A stretch of 64,000 bases of DNA from Actinomadura rupiterrae (GCF_024172125.1 NZ_JAMZEA010000008.1:434001-498000), one strand, 5' to 3'; positions 1 through 14,254 are shown, counted from the stretch's first letter. A program made the numbers and translations. Notes: generated by a model from the sequence alone, not told the origin.

Positions 1-216
1 CAGCGCAGCCAGCTCGCGCTCGCGGCGGCGGTGCGCCTCCAGCGTCCGGCGGATGTCGAGCGCCATGCGGGTCGCCTCGTCCACGGCGGCCTGCTCGTCC
101 GGGGCGAGGCCGGCGGCGCGCGCCTCGGCGGCCGGACGCGCGAAGTCCTCGGCGGGCGCGCCGTCCACGAGCAGCCCGAGCAGCCCGCGCATCGCGGACA
201 GTGCCGGATGGTCCAT
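1..216 (-). CDS. Regulator N-terminus, GAF/PucR-like (cut by window edge)
   Basis: Reading leftward from an ATG at 214-216 gives an open frame that leaves the window, so only the first 72 residues are visible. They are acidic and helical, ending in an Arg/Glu-rich stretch (IRRTLEAHRRRERELAAL). From memory this resembles the helix that precedes the GAF domain in actinobacterial GAF-PucR (CdaR-type) regulators. No DNA-binding domain is in view, so the family call is tentative. A strong hairpin separates it from the upstream transporter gene, so it is probably transcribed on its own. Confidence 0.4.
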   Translation of the reverse strand, partial: MDHPALSAMRGLLGLLVDGAPAEDFARPAAEARAAGLAPDEQAAVDEATRMALDIRRTLEAHRRRERELAAL

Positions 217-244
217 GCCGGTTATCGTCGCAGCCTTCCCCCCA

Positions 245-282
245 GAACCGCCCGCCTCAGCGAACGTGTGGGCGGGCGGTTC
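245..282 (-). terminator. Hairpin terminator after the MHS transporter gene
   Basis: A perfect 12-bp inverted repeat (GAACCGCCCGCC at 245-256, GGCGGGCGGTTC at 271-282) with a 14-nt loop lies just past the stop of the transporter gene. There is no clear U tract, as is common for terminators in GC-rich actinomycetes. Confidence 0.6.
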
Positions 283-302
283 CGGGTGCGTGGTGGGGGT
301 GG

Positions 303-1667
303 TCAGGTGGTGCGGACCGTGACGGCGGAGGGGGACGCGGCGTCGGCTTCGACGCGGGCGAGGTCGCGGCCGCGGGTCTCGCGGGCGACGGCGACGGTGA
401 GCGCGGTGACGACGGCCGCCAGGCCCATGTAGAGCGCGACCGGGACGGACGAGTCGTAGTCCTTCAGCAGCTCGACCGCGACGATCGGCGCGAGCGCCCC
501 GGCGATGATGGACGCCAGCTGCGATCCCATCGACGCGCCCGAGTACCGGACGCGCGTGTCGAACAGCTCTGACACGTACGCCGCCTGCGGCCCGTACATC
601 GCGCCGTGCAGGACGAGCCCGACCGTCACCGCGAGCGTGATGACGCCGAACGAGCGGTCGTCCACGAGCGAGAAGAACACGATCGTCCACAGCGCCATCC
701 CGGCCGAGCCGATCAGCATCACGGGCCGCCGCCCGATCCGGTCCGACAGCGCGCCCCACGCCGGGATCACGAGGAAGTGCACGGCCGAGCCGATCAGCAC
801 GGCGTCCAGCGCGGTGCTCTTCGGCAGCTTCAGATGCTCGGTCACGTACACGAGCAGGAACGAGGTGAGGATGTAGTACGAGATGTTCTCGCCGAAGCGC
901 GCGCCGATCGCGACGAGGACCTGCCGCCATCCCGTCCGGAACACCTCCACGACGGGAACGCGGTCCTGCGCGTCCTGCTTCTCCTTCGCCTCCAGGAACA
1001 GCGGCGACTCGCTCACCGACACCCGGATCCACAGGCCGATCACGACCAGCACGCCCGACAGCAGGAACGGCACGCGCCAGCCCCACGCGCGGAACGTCTC
1101 GTCCGACTGGACGGCCGCGAGCAGCGCCAGCACGCCGGTCGCCAGCAGGTTGCCGCCGGGCGCGCCGGACTGCGGCCACGACGCCCAGAACCCGCGTTTG
1201 CGATCACCGCCGTGCTCCGACACCAGCAGCACCGCGCCGCCCCACTCGCCGCCGAGCGCGAACCCCTGGACGACCCGGAGCGCGGTCAGCAGCAGCGGCG
1301 CGCCGACGCCGAGCGTCGCGTACGTCGGCAGCAGGCCCATCGCGAACGTCGCGCCGCCCATCATCACCAGGCTGACGACGAGCAGTTTCTTGCGCCCGAT
1401 CCGGTCGCCGAAGTGGCCGAACACGACGCCGCCGAGCGGGCGCGCCGCGAACCCGATGGCGTAGGTGAGGAACGCGATGAGCGTCCCGGTCAGCGGGTCC
1501 GCCTTGGGGAAGAACAGCTTGTTGAACACGAGCGCGGCGGCGCTGCCGTAGAGGAAGAAGTCGTACCACTCGATCGTGGTGCCGATCAGGCTCGCGCTGA
1601 CGATCCGCGCGATGCCCTTCGAGCGCTCTCTCCCGTTTCCGGGCACGGCTGTATCGGGGTGGGACAT
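303..1667 (-). CDS. MFS transporter, metabolite:H+ symporter (MHS) family
   Basis: A 454-residue polytopic membrane protein with about twelve hydrophobic segments. The MHS signature is visible at the N-terminus (GTTIEWYDFFLYG), followed by GHFGDRIGRKKLL in the first cytoplasmic loop and an RVVQGFALGGEWGGA segment. Family members (ShiA, ProP, KgtP, CitA) import small carboxylates, shikimate or betaine by proton symport. It is the last gene of a minus-strand trio after a 3-hydroxybutyrate dehydrogenase-like SDR and a secreted hydrolase, so a short hydroxy acid such as 3-hydroxybutyrate is a reasonable substrate guess. The gap of about 117 bp to the SDR gene is mostly a 21-bp tandem array. Confidence 0.85.
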   Translation of the reverse strand: MSHPDTAVPGNGRERSKGIARIVSASLIGTTIEWYDFFLYGSAAALVFNKLFFPKADPLTGTLIAFLTYAIGFAARPLGGVVFGHFGDRIGRKKLLVVSLVMMGGATFAMGLLPTYATLGVGAPLLLTALRVVQGFALGGEWGGAVLLVSEHGGDRKRGFWASWPQSGAPGGNLLATGVLALLAAVQSDETFRAWGWRVPFLLSGVLVVIGLWIRVSVSESPLFLEAKEKQDAQDRVPVVEVFRTGWRQVLVAIGARFGENISYYILTSFLLVYVTEHLKLPKSTALDAVLIGSAVHFLVIPAWGALSDRIGRRPVMLIGSAGMALWTIVFFSLVDDRSFGVITLAVTVGLVLHGAMYGPQAAYVSELFDTRVRYSGASMGSQLASIIAGALAPIVAVELLKDYDSSVPVALYMGLAAVVTALTVAVARETRGRDLARVEADAASPSAVTVRTT

Positions 1668-1696
1668 GGGGGCTCCGTCCTGGGCTGAGGATGGGG

Positions 1697-1780
1697 GACT
1701 GGTGAGGCTTCCGGTGGGATTGGTGCGGCGTCCGGTGGGATTGGTGCGGCGTCCGTTGGGACTGGTGTGGCGTCCGGTGG
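1697..1780. repeat. Four 21-bp tandem repeats between transporter and SDR genes
   Basis: Four head-to-tail 21-bp units starting at 1697, 1718, 1739 and 1760. The consensus is close to GATTGGTGCGGCGTCCGGTGG with one to three changes per copy. They occupy almost all of the intergenic space. No RNA fold or function is evident; slippage could vary the copy number. Confidence 0.8.
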
Positions 1781-1784
1781 GGGA

Positions 1785-2660
1785 CTACTGGGCGGTCCAG
1801 CCGCCGTCCATGGAGAGGGACGTGCCGGTGACGAAGCCCGCGTGCGGGCCGCAGAGCCACAGCACCGCGGCGGCGACCTCGTCCGGCTCGATGAGGCGCT
1901 TCACCGGCGTGCGGGCGAGCAGCACGTCGTCCACGACCTCGTCCGGCGGGACGCCGTGGACGGCCGCCTGGTCGCGGATCTGGCCCTCCACGAGCGGCGT
2001 GCGGACGTAGCCGGGGTCGACGCAGTTGCTCGTCACGCCGTGCGCCGCGCCCTCCAGCGCGGCGACCTTGCTGAGCCCTTCCAGGCCGTGCTTGGCCGCG
2101 ACGTAGGCCGCCTTGTAGGCGCTGGCGCGCAGGCCGTGGACGCTGGAGATGTTGACGATGCGACCCCAGCCGGCCGCGTACATGTGGGGGAGCGTCCGCC
2201 GCATCAGCAGGAACGGCGCGGTCACCATCACCTGCTGGATGCGGACGAACCGCTCGACCGGGAACTCGGGGATCGGCGCGACGTGCTGCAGGCCGGCGCT
2301 GTTGACGAGGATGTCGGCCTCGGCGGGCAGCGCGTCCACGGCGTCCGGGTCGGCGAGGTCGGCGATGTGCGGGCGGCCGCCGATCAGCTCGGCGACCGCC
2401 TTCGCCGCCTCGCCGTCGATGTCGACCACGTGCACGTCGGCCCCGGCGGCGGCGAGCGCGGCCGCGCAGGCCCGGCCGATGCCGCTGCCGCCGCCGGTCA
2501 CCAGCGCCGTCCGCCCGCCGAGCCCGCCACCCGCGCCGACCGCGCCCGCCGCAGCGGTCGCGGCGGTCGCGTCAGCCGGGTCGCCGGCCCCGGCCGGGCT
2601 TGCGTCGTGCGGGGGACGGTCCCCGGACGGGGCCGTTCCCGCAGGCCAAGAGTTCGTCAT
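1785..2660 (-). CDS. SDR oxidoreductase, 3-hydroxybutyrate dehydrogenase-like
   Basis: Classical short-chain dehydrogenase. The NAD-binding glycine motif (TGGGSGIG), the NSAG motif, the active-site serine (NISSVHG) and the YxxxK pair (YVAAK) are intact. The body (LQHVAPIPEFP, SVHGLRASAYKAAY, CVDPGYVRTPLVEGQI) is typical of D-beta-hydroxybutyrate dehydrogenase, which interconverts (R)-3-hydroxybutyrate and acetoacetate. ATG at 2660 is chosen (MTNSWPAG); the frame is open a further 18 codons upstream. The first 50 or so residues before the glycine motif are an Ala/Pro-rich extension unusual for the family, so translation may begin further in. It lies between the secreted hydrolase and the transporter in one direction. 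Confidence 0.8.
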   Translation of the reverse strand: MTNSWPAGTAPSGDRPPHDASPAGAGDPADATAATAAAGAVGAGGGLGGRTALVTGGGSGIGRACAAALAAAGADVHVVDIDGEAAKAVAELIGGRPHIADLADPDAVDALPAEADILVNSAGLQHVAPIPEFPVERFVRIQQVMVTAPFLLMRRTLPHMYAAGWGRIVNISSVHGLRASAYKAAYVAAKHGLEGLSKVAALEGAAHGVTSNCVDPGYVRTPLVEGQIRDQAAVHGVPPDEVVDDVLLARTPVKRLIEPDEVAAAVLWLCGPHAGFVTGTSLSMDGGWTAQ

Positions 2661-2736
2661 GGCCCGAACTGTAAGCTGGGTCACACGCGCTGCCCATGGT
2701 GTCGACCCACACACTCTGTCCGTTCCGAGTGGTGCC

Positions 2737-4014
2737 TCAGCCCAAGGTGCAGGACGTGACGGGGCCGGCGGCCGGGCGCGGGACGGTCCGGCTCGGCGGC
2801 GGGGCCTCGCCGCGTCCGATCCACCGTTCGAGGGCGGTGAACGCCGCGCGGTGGCACGGGACGAGCGGACGCAGCCGATCCGGGAAGGCGTCGAAGAGCG
2901 AGTCCACGTGCGTCCCGCCTTCGATCCGGTAGTAGCGGAACATCGCGCCGCGCCCCTGTGCGCGCACGAGCCGCGCGTACACGTCGGAGTCCTGGCTTAT
3001 GGGCAGCAGCCCGTCGAGCGTCCCGTGCAGCGTGATGAGCGGCTTTCCTATGCGTCCGGTCAGCGCGACCTTGGCGACGGCCTTCCGCACGCTCTCAGGA
3101 CGGCTCTGGTAGTCGTATGCGGCCTCGTCCCCTGTGTAGCCGGGGTCGAACTCGGCGCGGTAGATGCGTTGCGTGAGTCCCCAGTAGTACTGGCTGTAGA
3201 ACGGCCACAGGAACTCGGATTCGGCAGGGAATCCCGCCTTCACCACAGCGTCCTTGTCCTGTGGATAACCGCGCAGGGCCGGTGGCAGGAACGTCAGAAG
3301 GTTCGGGCCGTCCGTGCGCCAGAGCGTGCCTTCCCAGTCGACTCCCCCGTCATACAGCTCGGGATGGTTCTCCAGCTGCCAGCGCACCAGGTATCCCCCG
3401 TTGGACATGCCCGTGACGAGCGTCCTACGCGGCCTCTCGTGATACCTCTGCCGGACGACCTTCTTAGCCGCCCGCGTCAGTTGCGTTAGGCGGAAGTTCC
3501 ACTCTGCGATGGCGTCGCCCGGATGCCGACCGTCCTTATAGAAGTCGACTCCGGTGTTGCCCTTGTCCGTAGCGGCGAACGCGTATCCACGCGCGAGGAC
3601 CCAGTCGCCTATGGCGCGGTCGTTGGCGAACTGTCCGCGCACACCGGGGGAGCCGGAGACGACGAGCCCGCCGTTCCAGCGGTCGGGGAGGCGGATGACG
3701 AACTGCGCGTCGTGGTTCCAGCCGTGGTCGGCGTTCGTCCGGGACGAGTCGGGGAAGTACCCGTCCACCTGGACGCCGGGCACGCCGCTCGGCACCGGCA
3801 GGTCCTTCGGCGTCAGCCCGGCCCAGTCCCCCGGGACGGTGTGCCCGGACGCGACCGTGCCCGCCGTGGTCAGCTCCGACAGGCACGCGACCTGCTGGTA
3901 CTCGGCTCCGGGCACCCTGATCCCGGACGGGCACGACTCGGCCCGTGCAGCGGTCGCGGGTGCGGCGACGAGGCCGGCGGCAAGGGCCAGCAGTGACAGC
4001 GATCTGAGCGACAT
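2737..4014 (-). CDS. Secreted alpha/beta hydrolase (tannase / 3HB-oligomer hydrolase-like)
   Basis: 425 residues beginning with a clear signal peptide (Arg, hydrophobic core, AxA-type site near residue 25). The nucleophile elbow is GMSNGG; a late GGTHVDS supplies the probable catalytic His, and HGTLDGLLP lies where the acid residue is expected. The protein contains WNGGLVVSGSPG and a Trp/Tyr-rich middle. From memory, actinomycete homologues are labelled either tannase/feruloyl esterase-family or 3-hydroxybutyrate oligomer hydrolase; the neighbouring dehydrogenase and organic-acid importer favour the second. It would act outside the cell and release monomers for import. It is the first gene of the minus-strand trio, 76 bp ahead of the SDR. 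Confidence 0.7.
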   Translation of the reverse strand: MSLRSLSLLALAAGLVAAPATAARAESCPSGIRVPGAEYQQVACLSELTTAGTVASGHTVPGDWAGLTPKDLPVPSGVPGVQVDGYFPDSSRTNADHGWNHDAQFVIRLPDRWNGGLVVSGSPGVRGQFANDRAIGDWVLARGYAFAATDKGNTGVDFYKDGRHPGDAIAEWNFRLTQLTRAAKKVVRQRYHERPRRTLVTGMSNGGYLVRWQLENHPELYDGGVDWEGTLWRTDGPNLLTFLPPALRGYPQDKDAVVKAGFPAESEFLWPFYSQYYWGLTQRIYRAEFDPGYTGDEAAYDYQSRPESVRKAVAKVALTGRIGKPLITLHGTLDGLLPISQDSDVYARLVRAQGRGAMFRYYRIEGGTHVDSLFDAFPDRLRPLVPCHRAAFTALERWIGRGEAPPPSRTVPRPAAGPVTSCTLG

Positions 4015-4155
4015 CGGGGACCTCCCGGCGATGGGGGACAGATGCCGCGGACGCTAGATCGCCCCGCCCCGGCGCGACATGGCCGCGTCCACCACTCTCG
4101 CTCCCCCGCCCCTGGCTCCCGCCGCCACGACACTCCCCCGCTCTTACTTCCCGCC

Positions 4156-4233
4156 GCCCGGGCTCGCGCCGCCCGGGCTCGCGCCGCCCCCGGCTCGCGC
4201 CGTCCCCGGCTCGCGCCGTCCCCGGCTCGCGCC
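4156..4233. repeat. Five 15-16 bp tandem repeats
   Basis: Units close to GCCCGGGCTCGCGCC start at 4156, 4171, 4186, 4202 and 4218; the later three carry one extra base. The array lies in the divergent region between the secreted hydrolase and the transglycosylase gene. Confidence 0.75.
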
Positions 4234-4312
4234 GCCACGTCCGGCCGCGCGTTCGTCCGGCGTCCCGATGTGGCAGTGTGGTGATCAGGCTCGTGAGCGA
4301 CCGGGGGCGCGG

Positions 4313-4969
4313 GTGAAGGACAAACGCGGGAACCTGATCTGGCTGGTGCTGCCACTGGCCGTCGTCGCCGCGCTGCTCACCATCAAGGGCGGCGGCCACG
4401 CGTCCAAGACGGACGCGTCGCAGAAGCCGGCGGCCAAGCCGAGCGCGACCGCCACGGACGCGGGCGCGGACGGGCAGTCGTCGAAAGACCGTTCACCCGA
4501 GCACTTCGGGACGCAGGTGAAGTTGTACGCGCACGAGGCGCGCGTCGACCCGGTGCTGCTGATGGCGATCCTCTACAACGAGTCCGACAAGCCGCACGAC
4601 GCGAATTTCGAACGCACCTGGCAGCGGTTCAAGCCGGACGCCGCGTTCGGCATCGCGAACATGCACCGGGCCGCGTTCGACGACACCAAGGACGGACGCC
4701 CCTTCCAGAACCGCCGCTGGGAGGAGCTGCCGGACGATCCCGCACTGGCCGTCCGCGCCGCGGCCTGGTTCCTGCACGACCTGGCGCGCCAGCTGCCGTC
4801 CGACCGGTCGTCCACGTTCAGCAAGTCGGATCTGCTGGCGCTCGGCTACAACGCCGGGGCGGGAAACATGCGCCTCTTCGCCGAAGGCACGAAACCGGGC
4901 CCGCAAGCCGCGTCCTACCTGAGCCGCCTCCACGACAACTGGCCCAAGGCCCAAGCCGCCCTGCGCTAG
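4313..4969 (+). CDS. Membrane-anchored or secreted lytic transglycosylase-like protein
   Basis: About 218 residues: a short basic start, one hydrophobic segment (LIWLVLPLAVVAALLTI), an Ala/Thr/Lys linker, then an SLT-like domain. The catalytic-glutamate region reads LLMAILYNESDKP, and the family signature ALGYNAGAGNM appears near the end, matching the YNAG motif of lytic transglycosylases. It probably cleaves peptidoglycan glycan strands or handles muropeptides. GTG at 4313 is chosen because it leaves a normal signal-anchor start; ATG at 4268 is in frame and would add 15 residues. No obvious operon partner: the next gene converges from the opposite strand 9 bp away. Confidence 0.7.
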   Translation: MKDKRGNLIWLVLPLAVVAALLTIKGGGHASKTDASQKPAAKPSATATDAGADGQSSKDRSPEHFGTQVKLYAHEARVDPVLLMAILYNESDKPHDANFERTWQRFKPDAAFGIANMHRAAFDDTKDGRPFQNRRWEELPDDPALAVRAAAWFLHDLARQLPSDRSSTFSKSDLLALGYNAGAGNMRLFAEGTKPGPQAASYLSRLHDNWPKAQAALR

Positions 4970-4978
4970 GCGCGCCGC

Positions 4979-7291
4979 TCACGCCTTGAGGTCAGGCGTC
5001 GGGACGGCGCGGAACGCGAGAATCGCCAGATCGTCGTCCAGCCCGCCTTTCCCGAACTGCCGGACGGCGTTGTGCAGGCGCCGCGTCACGGCCCGCGCGG
5101 TCAGGCCAGTGCACGTGGACAGGAGGGCGGCGAGGCCGTCGTCGTCGTCCAGCAGGCGCCCGTCTCGGCGGCGCTCGGTGACGCCGTCGGTCACGCAGAG
5201 CAGGAGTTCGCCCGGCGCCAGCCGCGCGGTCTCCGCCTCGTAGCCGGGCGACCGCATCGCGCCGAGCAGGATCTGCGACTCCCCGACCGCCCGGACGCTG
5301 CCGTCCGGGCGCAGCAGCAGCGGCGGGATGTGCCCGGCGAGGACGACCGACAGGGCCACGCCCTCGCCGTCCGGACGCAGCTCGCCATGGACGGCCGTGA
5401 GCAGCCGCTCCACGCCCTCGTCGAGCATCGCCTCGTTCAGCCGTTCCATCGCGGGCGCGGAGTCGTACCCCTCGCGGCACAGCGCGCGCAGGGTGTGCCG
5501 CGCGAGCCCGGTGACGGACGCGGCCTCGGGGCCCGTTCCGCACACGTCCCCTAGCGTGAACCGCCAGCAGCCCGGCGCGGCCGCGAACACGTCGTAGAAG
5601 TCGCCGCCCGCAGCGGCGTCCTGCCCGGCGGGCGCGTACACGATGTCGTAGTCCAGGCCGGGGATCGGCGGCAGCCGCGACGGCAGCAGGCCGCGTTGCA
5701 GCGTGAGGCTCGCCGCGGCCTGCTCGCCGTAGCTGCGCGCGGTCAGCAGCGCACCCGCGATGCGCGCGCACAGGTCCTCGGAGAGCTGCAGGAGATCGGT
5801 GGGGAACGAGCCGGCCTCGGGTCCGCCGAGCAGGACCGTTCCGAGCCGCTGGTCCCGCGTCGCCAGCGGCAGCTCCAGCACCTCCGGCCCGTACGCGAGC
5901 CGCGCGGGGACGGGCATCCGCTCCAGCCCCGGCCACGGACGCACCCGCTTCACCTGCCCGCCGAGCGGCGCCTCCACCGTGCCGAGCGCCGCCCGCAGCG
6001 CGCCGATCTGCTGCTCGTCGGCATGCCACACGTGCGCCAGCTCGCCGCGCTCGCCGGGCCCAGCCAGGAACACCGCGCACCACGCGCCGATCCGCGGCAC
6101 GAGCAGCTGCGCGCCGAGCGCGACGACGAGGTTCGCGTCGAGCGTCCCGGCGAGCAGCTCGCCCGCCTCCGCGAGGAACCCGATCCAGGTGCGGTAGTCG
6201 CGGTGCGCCTGCGCGCGCCGCTCGTCCGCGACGACCGGGGTGAGCGCGTCCGCGGCGAACCGCAGCCTCGCCACGTCCAGGGTGCCGAACCGGTCGGCCG
6301 GGACCGCGACGGCCACGACCACGCCGAGCCGCTCGCCGTCGCGCCGGATCGGGACGCTGATCACCGACAGGAAGCCGCCGTCCGGCAGCCGCGGCGGCTC
6401 CCGGCCGTCGTCCTGCGCCTCCGCCAGCAGCCGCGCCGCCTCCTCGACCCGCGCGTCCGGCGACTCCGGCGTCCCGGCCATGGCGGACGCGGTCGAGGCG
6501 CGCACCCGCAGCCCCTCGCCGGGCGACCCGACCAGCACGTACGCCGCGTCCGCCTGGGTGATCGCCCGCGTCCACTGGACGACCTGGTCGAACATCGCCT
6601 CGGTGGACAGCCCCGACGGCCACGGCAGCGGCATCGGCGCCGCCGGGAACCCCGGGAACGGCTCGCGCACGCCGTCCAGCACGAGCGACCCGTCGAGCAC
6701 CCGAGCCCCTTCGAGGATCTGCCCGCGCGTCCCGTCGTCGGCGGCGTCCTCCGGCTCGCCCTCGGAGCGCACGCCCCGCTCGTCCTCAGAGCGCTCGCCC
6801 CGCTCGCCCTCGGAGCGCTCGCCCCGCTCGCCCTCGGAGCGCACGCCCGGCCCTTGCCCCTCGCCGACTCCGCCGATCTGGTCGGACGCATCGTCTGCGC
6901 CCGCTTCGGTGGACGGGACGGCCAGCTCGAACCACGCGGTCGTCGTCTCGCGCGTGTACGTCACTCCCCATTGCTCGGCCAGCGTGTACGTCAGGCGCGG
7001 GCCGAGGCGTTCCGGAGCGGCGTGCGCGGACGCGAACGGGGTCGTCCGCGTCCGGCAGCCGACCTCGATGCGCAGCCGCCCGCTCGGACCGTCCAGGCGG
7101 CACGTCAGTTCGAGGTCGTCCGCCTTGCGGAGGACGGCGCCGGCGACGAGTTCGTCCGCCACGAGCAGCGCCTCGTGCGCGCCCGCGGGCGGCAGGCCCC
7201 ATTCGAGGAGCACCGCGCGGAGGTGCTGGCGCGCGGCGGACACCGAGGCGCTCCCCTGCGCCAAAGCGATGCTCGACGAGCGAGAGAGCAT
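4979..7291 (-). CDS. PP2C (SpoIIE/RsbU-type) phosphatase with anti-sigma kinase and GAF domains
   Basis: 770 residues. The N-terminus (about 10-125) is an RsbW-type ATPase-like domain without strong nucleotide motifs. A charged linker with repeats of GERGERSE follows, then two sensor regions of GAF character (about 230-360 and 370-530). The C-terminus (about 560-765) is a SpoIIE phosphatase with GGDFYDVF, GDVCGTGPEAA, LCVTDGVTERR and DDLAILAFR motifs that carry the metal-binding aspartates. Such proteins dephosphorylate anti-anti-sigma factors in partner-switching stress pathways. It is divergent from the giant hybrid kinase, with 134 bp between, suggesting a joint signalling locus. Confidence 0.85.
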   Translation of the reverse strand: MLSRSSSIALAQGSASVSAARQHLRAVLLEWGLPPAGAHEALLVADELVAGAVLRKADDLELTCRLDGPSGRLRIEVGCRTRTTPFASAHAAPERLGPRLTYTLAEQWGVTYTRETTTAWFELAVPSTEAGADDASDQIGGVGEGQGPGVRSEGERGERSEGERGERSEDERGVRSEGEPEDAADDGTRGQILEGARVLDGSLVLDGVREPFPGFPAAPMPLPWPSGLSTEAMFDQVVQWTRAITQADAAYVLVGSPGEGLRVRASTASAMAGTPESPDARVEEAARLLAEAQDDGREPPRLPDGGFLSVISVPIRRDGERLGVVVAVAVPADRFGTLDVARLRFAADALTPVVADERRAQAHRDYRTWIGFLAEAGELLAGTLDANLVVALGAQLLVPRIGAWCAVFLAGPGERGELAHVWHADEQQIGALRAALGTVEAPLGGQVKRVRPWPGLERMPVPARLAYGPEVLELPLATRDQRLGTVLLGGPEAGSFPTDLLQLSEDLCARIAGALLTARSYGEQAAASLTLQRGLLPSRLPPIPGLDYDIVYAPAGQDAAAGGDFYDVFAAAPGCWRFTLGDVCGTGPEAASVTGLARHTLRALCREGYDSAPAMERLNEAMLDEGVERLLTAVHGELRPDGEGVALSVVLAGHIPPLLLRPDGSVRAVGESQILLGAMRSPGYEAETARLAPGELLLCVTDGVTERRRDGRLLDDDDGLAALLSTCTGLTARAVTRRLHNAVRQFGKGGLDDDLAILAFRAVPTPDLKA

Positions 7292-7425
7292 GCGTGATCC
7301 CCCTGGTGGCCAGGATCTTCACCGAACCCGGCACCGTAACCAAACCCTCGGATTTGCGGGTGAGGGTCCTGACATGGTGACAGACTGCAGAGGCTCAGAC
7401 ACGCCAAGTTCGCAAGGTCGTCGCC

Positions 7426-12394
<4,969 letters not shown>

Positions 12395-12405
<11 letters not shown>

Positions 12406-13036
12406 GCCCGCGCGCATCCTCGTCGTGGACGACCAGCAGGAGAACCTGCTCGCGCTGGCGGCCGTCCTGAAGAGCCTGGACGCGTCGGTCGCCACCGCGC
12501 GTTCGGGCGAGGACGCCCTGCGCGCCCTGATGGCCGACCACTACGCCGTCATCCTCATGGACGTCCTGATGCCCGGGATGGACGGCTTCGAGACGGCGTA
12601 CCACATCAAGCGCAAGGACCGGACCCGCGACATCCCGATCATCTTCCTGACCGCGGCCCGCGGCGAACCCGACCTCGCCTTCCGCGGCTTCGCCGTCGGC
12701 GCGGTCGACTACCTGGTCAAACCGTTCGACCCGTGGGTGCTGCGGTCCAAGGTCGAGGCGCTGCTCGACCTGCACCGCGAGCGCCGCCGCCTGGACGCCG
12801 GGACCAGCGCACTCGCCGGCCTCCTGCCGGGCCTGGCCGGGCTCCCGACCGATCCGTCCACGGCGTCCGCGCTGGTCAAGGCCCTCACGTCCCGCCTCGA
12901 AGCGGTCGAGGCGTCCGTCGAGGCGATGTCGGACACCGTTACCGACACCGCCACGAAACAGGCCCTCATCCAGCTCGACCGCGAGACCGCCGCGCTACGA
13001 GCGGCCCACGACGCCCTCTTCACGCCCCCCGACTGA
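12395..13036 (+). CDS. Response regulator (REC domain, no DNA-binding domain)
   Basis: 213 residues. The receiver fold spans about 8-125 with the acidic pair VVDD near residue 12, acceptor Asp in ILMDVLMPGMDG, Thr in FLTAA and Lys in VKPF. The C-terminal 85 residues are helical and Ala/Leu/Asp-rich, with no recognisable output domain. The ATG lies inside the end of the hybrid-kinase gene (11-bp overlap), so the two are translationally coupled and this is the likely phosphotransfer partner. Confidence 0.88.
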
Positions 13037-13046
13037 CGTCGGGCGG

Positions 13047-13643
13047 ATGCGGTTTGATGCGTCCATGCCGATCACCCCTCCCGCCGCCGCGGACCCCGCC
13101 GCCGAAACGAACCCCTACCTGATCCGCTTCAAGTCGTCCCTGGTCAAGCGCTGGTCCCATACCCGCATGCGCGAGCTCTACGAGGAGCTCGACCTCGCCA
13201 CCTACCTCTGGGCCCTGGACCGCGGACCCGAGGCCCTGGAGATCCTCGACTCGGTCACCACGGCCGTTCCGAAGTCGAGCGGCGACTACAACATCTGGTC
13301 CCCGGTCGTCTCGATGCACGCGCTGCAGGCCCGCATCCTGCGCTCGGCGTCAGCTGCCCCGACCCGAAACGTCGACGCCGTCCTGGACGATCCGGGCCTG
13401 GCGGACAACCCGTCCTACATCGGGGCCCAGGTCACCGAAGCCGAGGCCAAGTTCGCCGACGCGGACGCCCAGCGCGGCCGCACCTCGGCCTGCCGCCGCT
13501 ACTCCCGCGCCCTCTGCCCCCTCTTCGTCCTCTCCGAACTGGCCCTGGCCCACCACCCGTTCAGCACTTACTACCCCGAGGACGCCCCCGACCGCCTAAT
13601 CCAGCAAGCCCGCCCGAGTCTGGCCACCCGCCTAACCGCCTAG
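13047..13643 (+). CDS. Conserved-looking hypothetical protein
   Basis: 198 residues, family not recognised. It is soluble and largely helical, with a Trp/Tyr-rich stretch early on (KRWSHTRMRELYEELDLATYLWALDRG) that could be a tetratricopeptide-like helical pair, and no signal peptide. It starts 10 bp after the response regulator stop, so it is probably the last gene of the kinase operon. ATG at 13065 (MPITPP) is an equally good start, because neither has a clear ribosome-binding site. Confidence 0.6.
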   Translation: MRFDASMPITPPAAADPAAETNPYLIRFKSSLVKRWSHTRMRELYEELDLATYLWALDRGPEALEILDSVTTAVPKSSGDYNIWSPVVSMHALQARILRSASAAPTRNVDAVLDDPGLADNPSYIGAQVTEAEAKFADADAQRGRTSACRRYSRALCPLFVLSELALAHHPFSTYYPEDAPDRLIQQARPSLATRLTA

Positions 13644-13657
13644 GCGGCTTTTGTGGA

Positions 13658-14254
13658 CTACTGACCGGGGGCGGCGGCAGCAATGAACCGGTTGATGACC
13701 GTGGCCCAGTCCGCGTCGTCCACAGGGTCGATGTCCAGCATGTTGGTGAACAGCGTCCCCAGCGCCACGGCCAGCAGGAAGCGCGCCAAGGCCCCGGACG
13801 GAAGGGACGAATCAACCGAACCTTCGTCCTGAGCAGCGGTGACGAGGCTCTGCACGCTCTCCAGGTGCGCCGCCAGCTCAGCCGCGAAGATCTCCGCGAC
13901 CCGGGGATCGCGCCGCGCGGCCGCCGCCCCCTCGACCAACATCGCACTGATCTGCCGGGGCCGGTGCGGAAGCTCCTCGCCGAGATGCTGGACGACGTCC
14001 GGCACCGGCACCCCGAGAGCACCGTCACTCAGCAGCCGCGCCAGCTCAGCAGGCATGTGCGCCTTGATCGCGTCCGCCAGCAACTCCGCCTTGGACGCGT
14101 ACCGCGAGTAGATCGCGCCTGTGGACAACCCCGCCCGCCGAGCGATCTCACTGGTGGCCGTCCCCGCGTAACCGCGCTCGACGAACACCTCGGCAGCCGC
14201 CGCCAGCAACCGCTGCCGCGCCTCCGCGCCCGTAAGCCCAGCCACTCTCCCCAT
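13658..14254 (-). CDS. TetR-family transcriptional regulator
   Basis: 198 residues. The N-terminal helix-turn-helix is clear (RQRLLAAAAEVFVERGYAGTATSEIARRAGLSTGAIYSRYASKAELLADAI). The C-terminal ligand/dimer domain is unassigned. It converges with the hypothetical gene to its left and lies on the same strand as the diiron oxygenase about 480 bp upstream. The AT-rich palindrome in front of that oxygenase is a candidate target, but nothing in the sequence proves the link. Confidence 0.85.
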   Translation of the reverse strand: MGRVAGLTGAEARQRLLAAAAEVFVERGYAGTATSEIARRAGLSTGAIYSRYASKAELLADAIKAHMPAELARLLSDGALGVPVPDVVQHLGEELPHRPRQISAMLVEGAAAARRDPRVAEIFAAELAAHLESVQSLVTAAQDEGSVDSSLPSGALARFLLAVALGTLFTNMLDIDPVDDADWATVINRFIAAAAPGQ

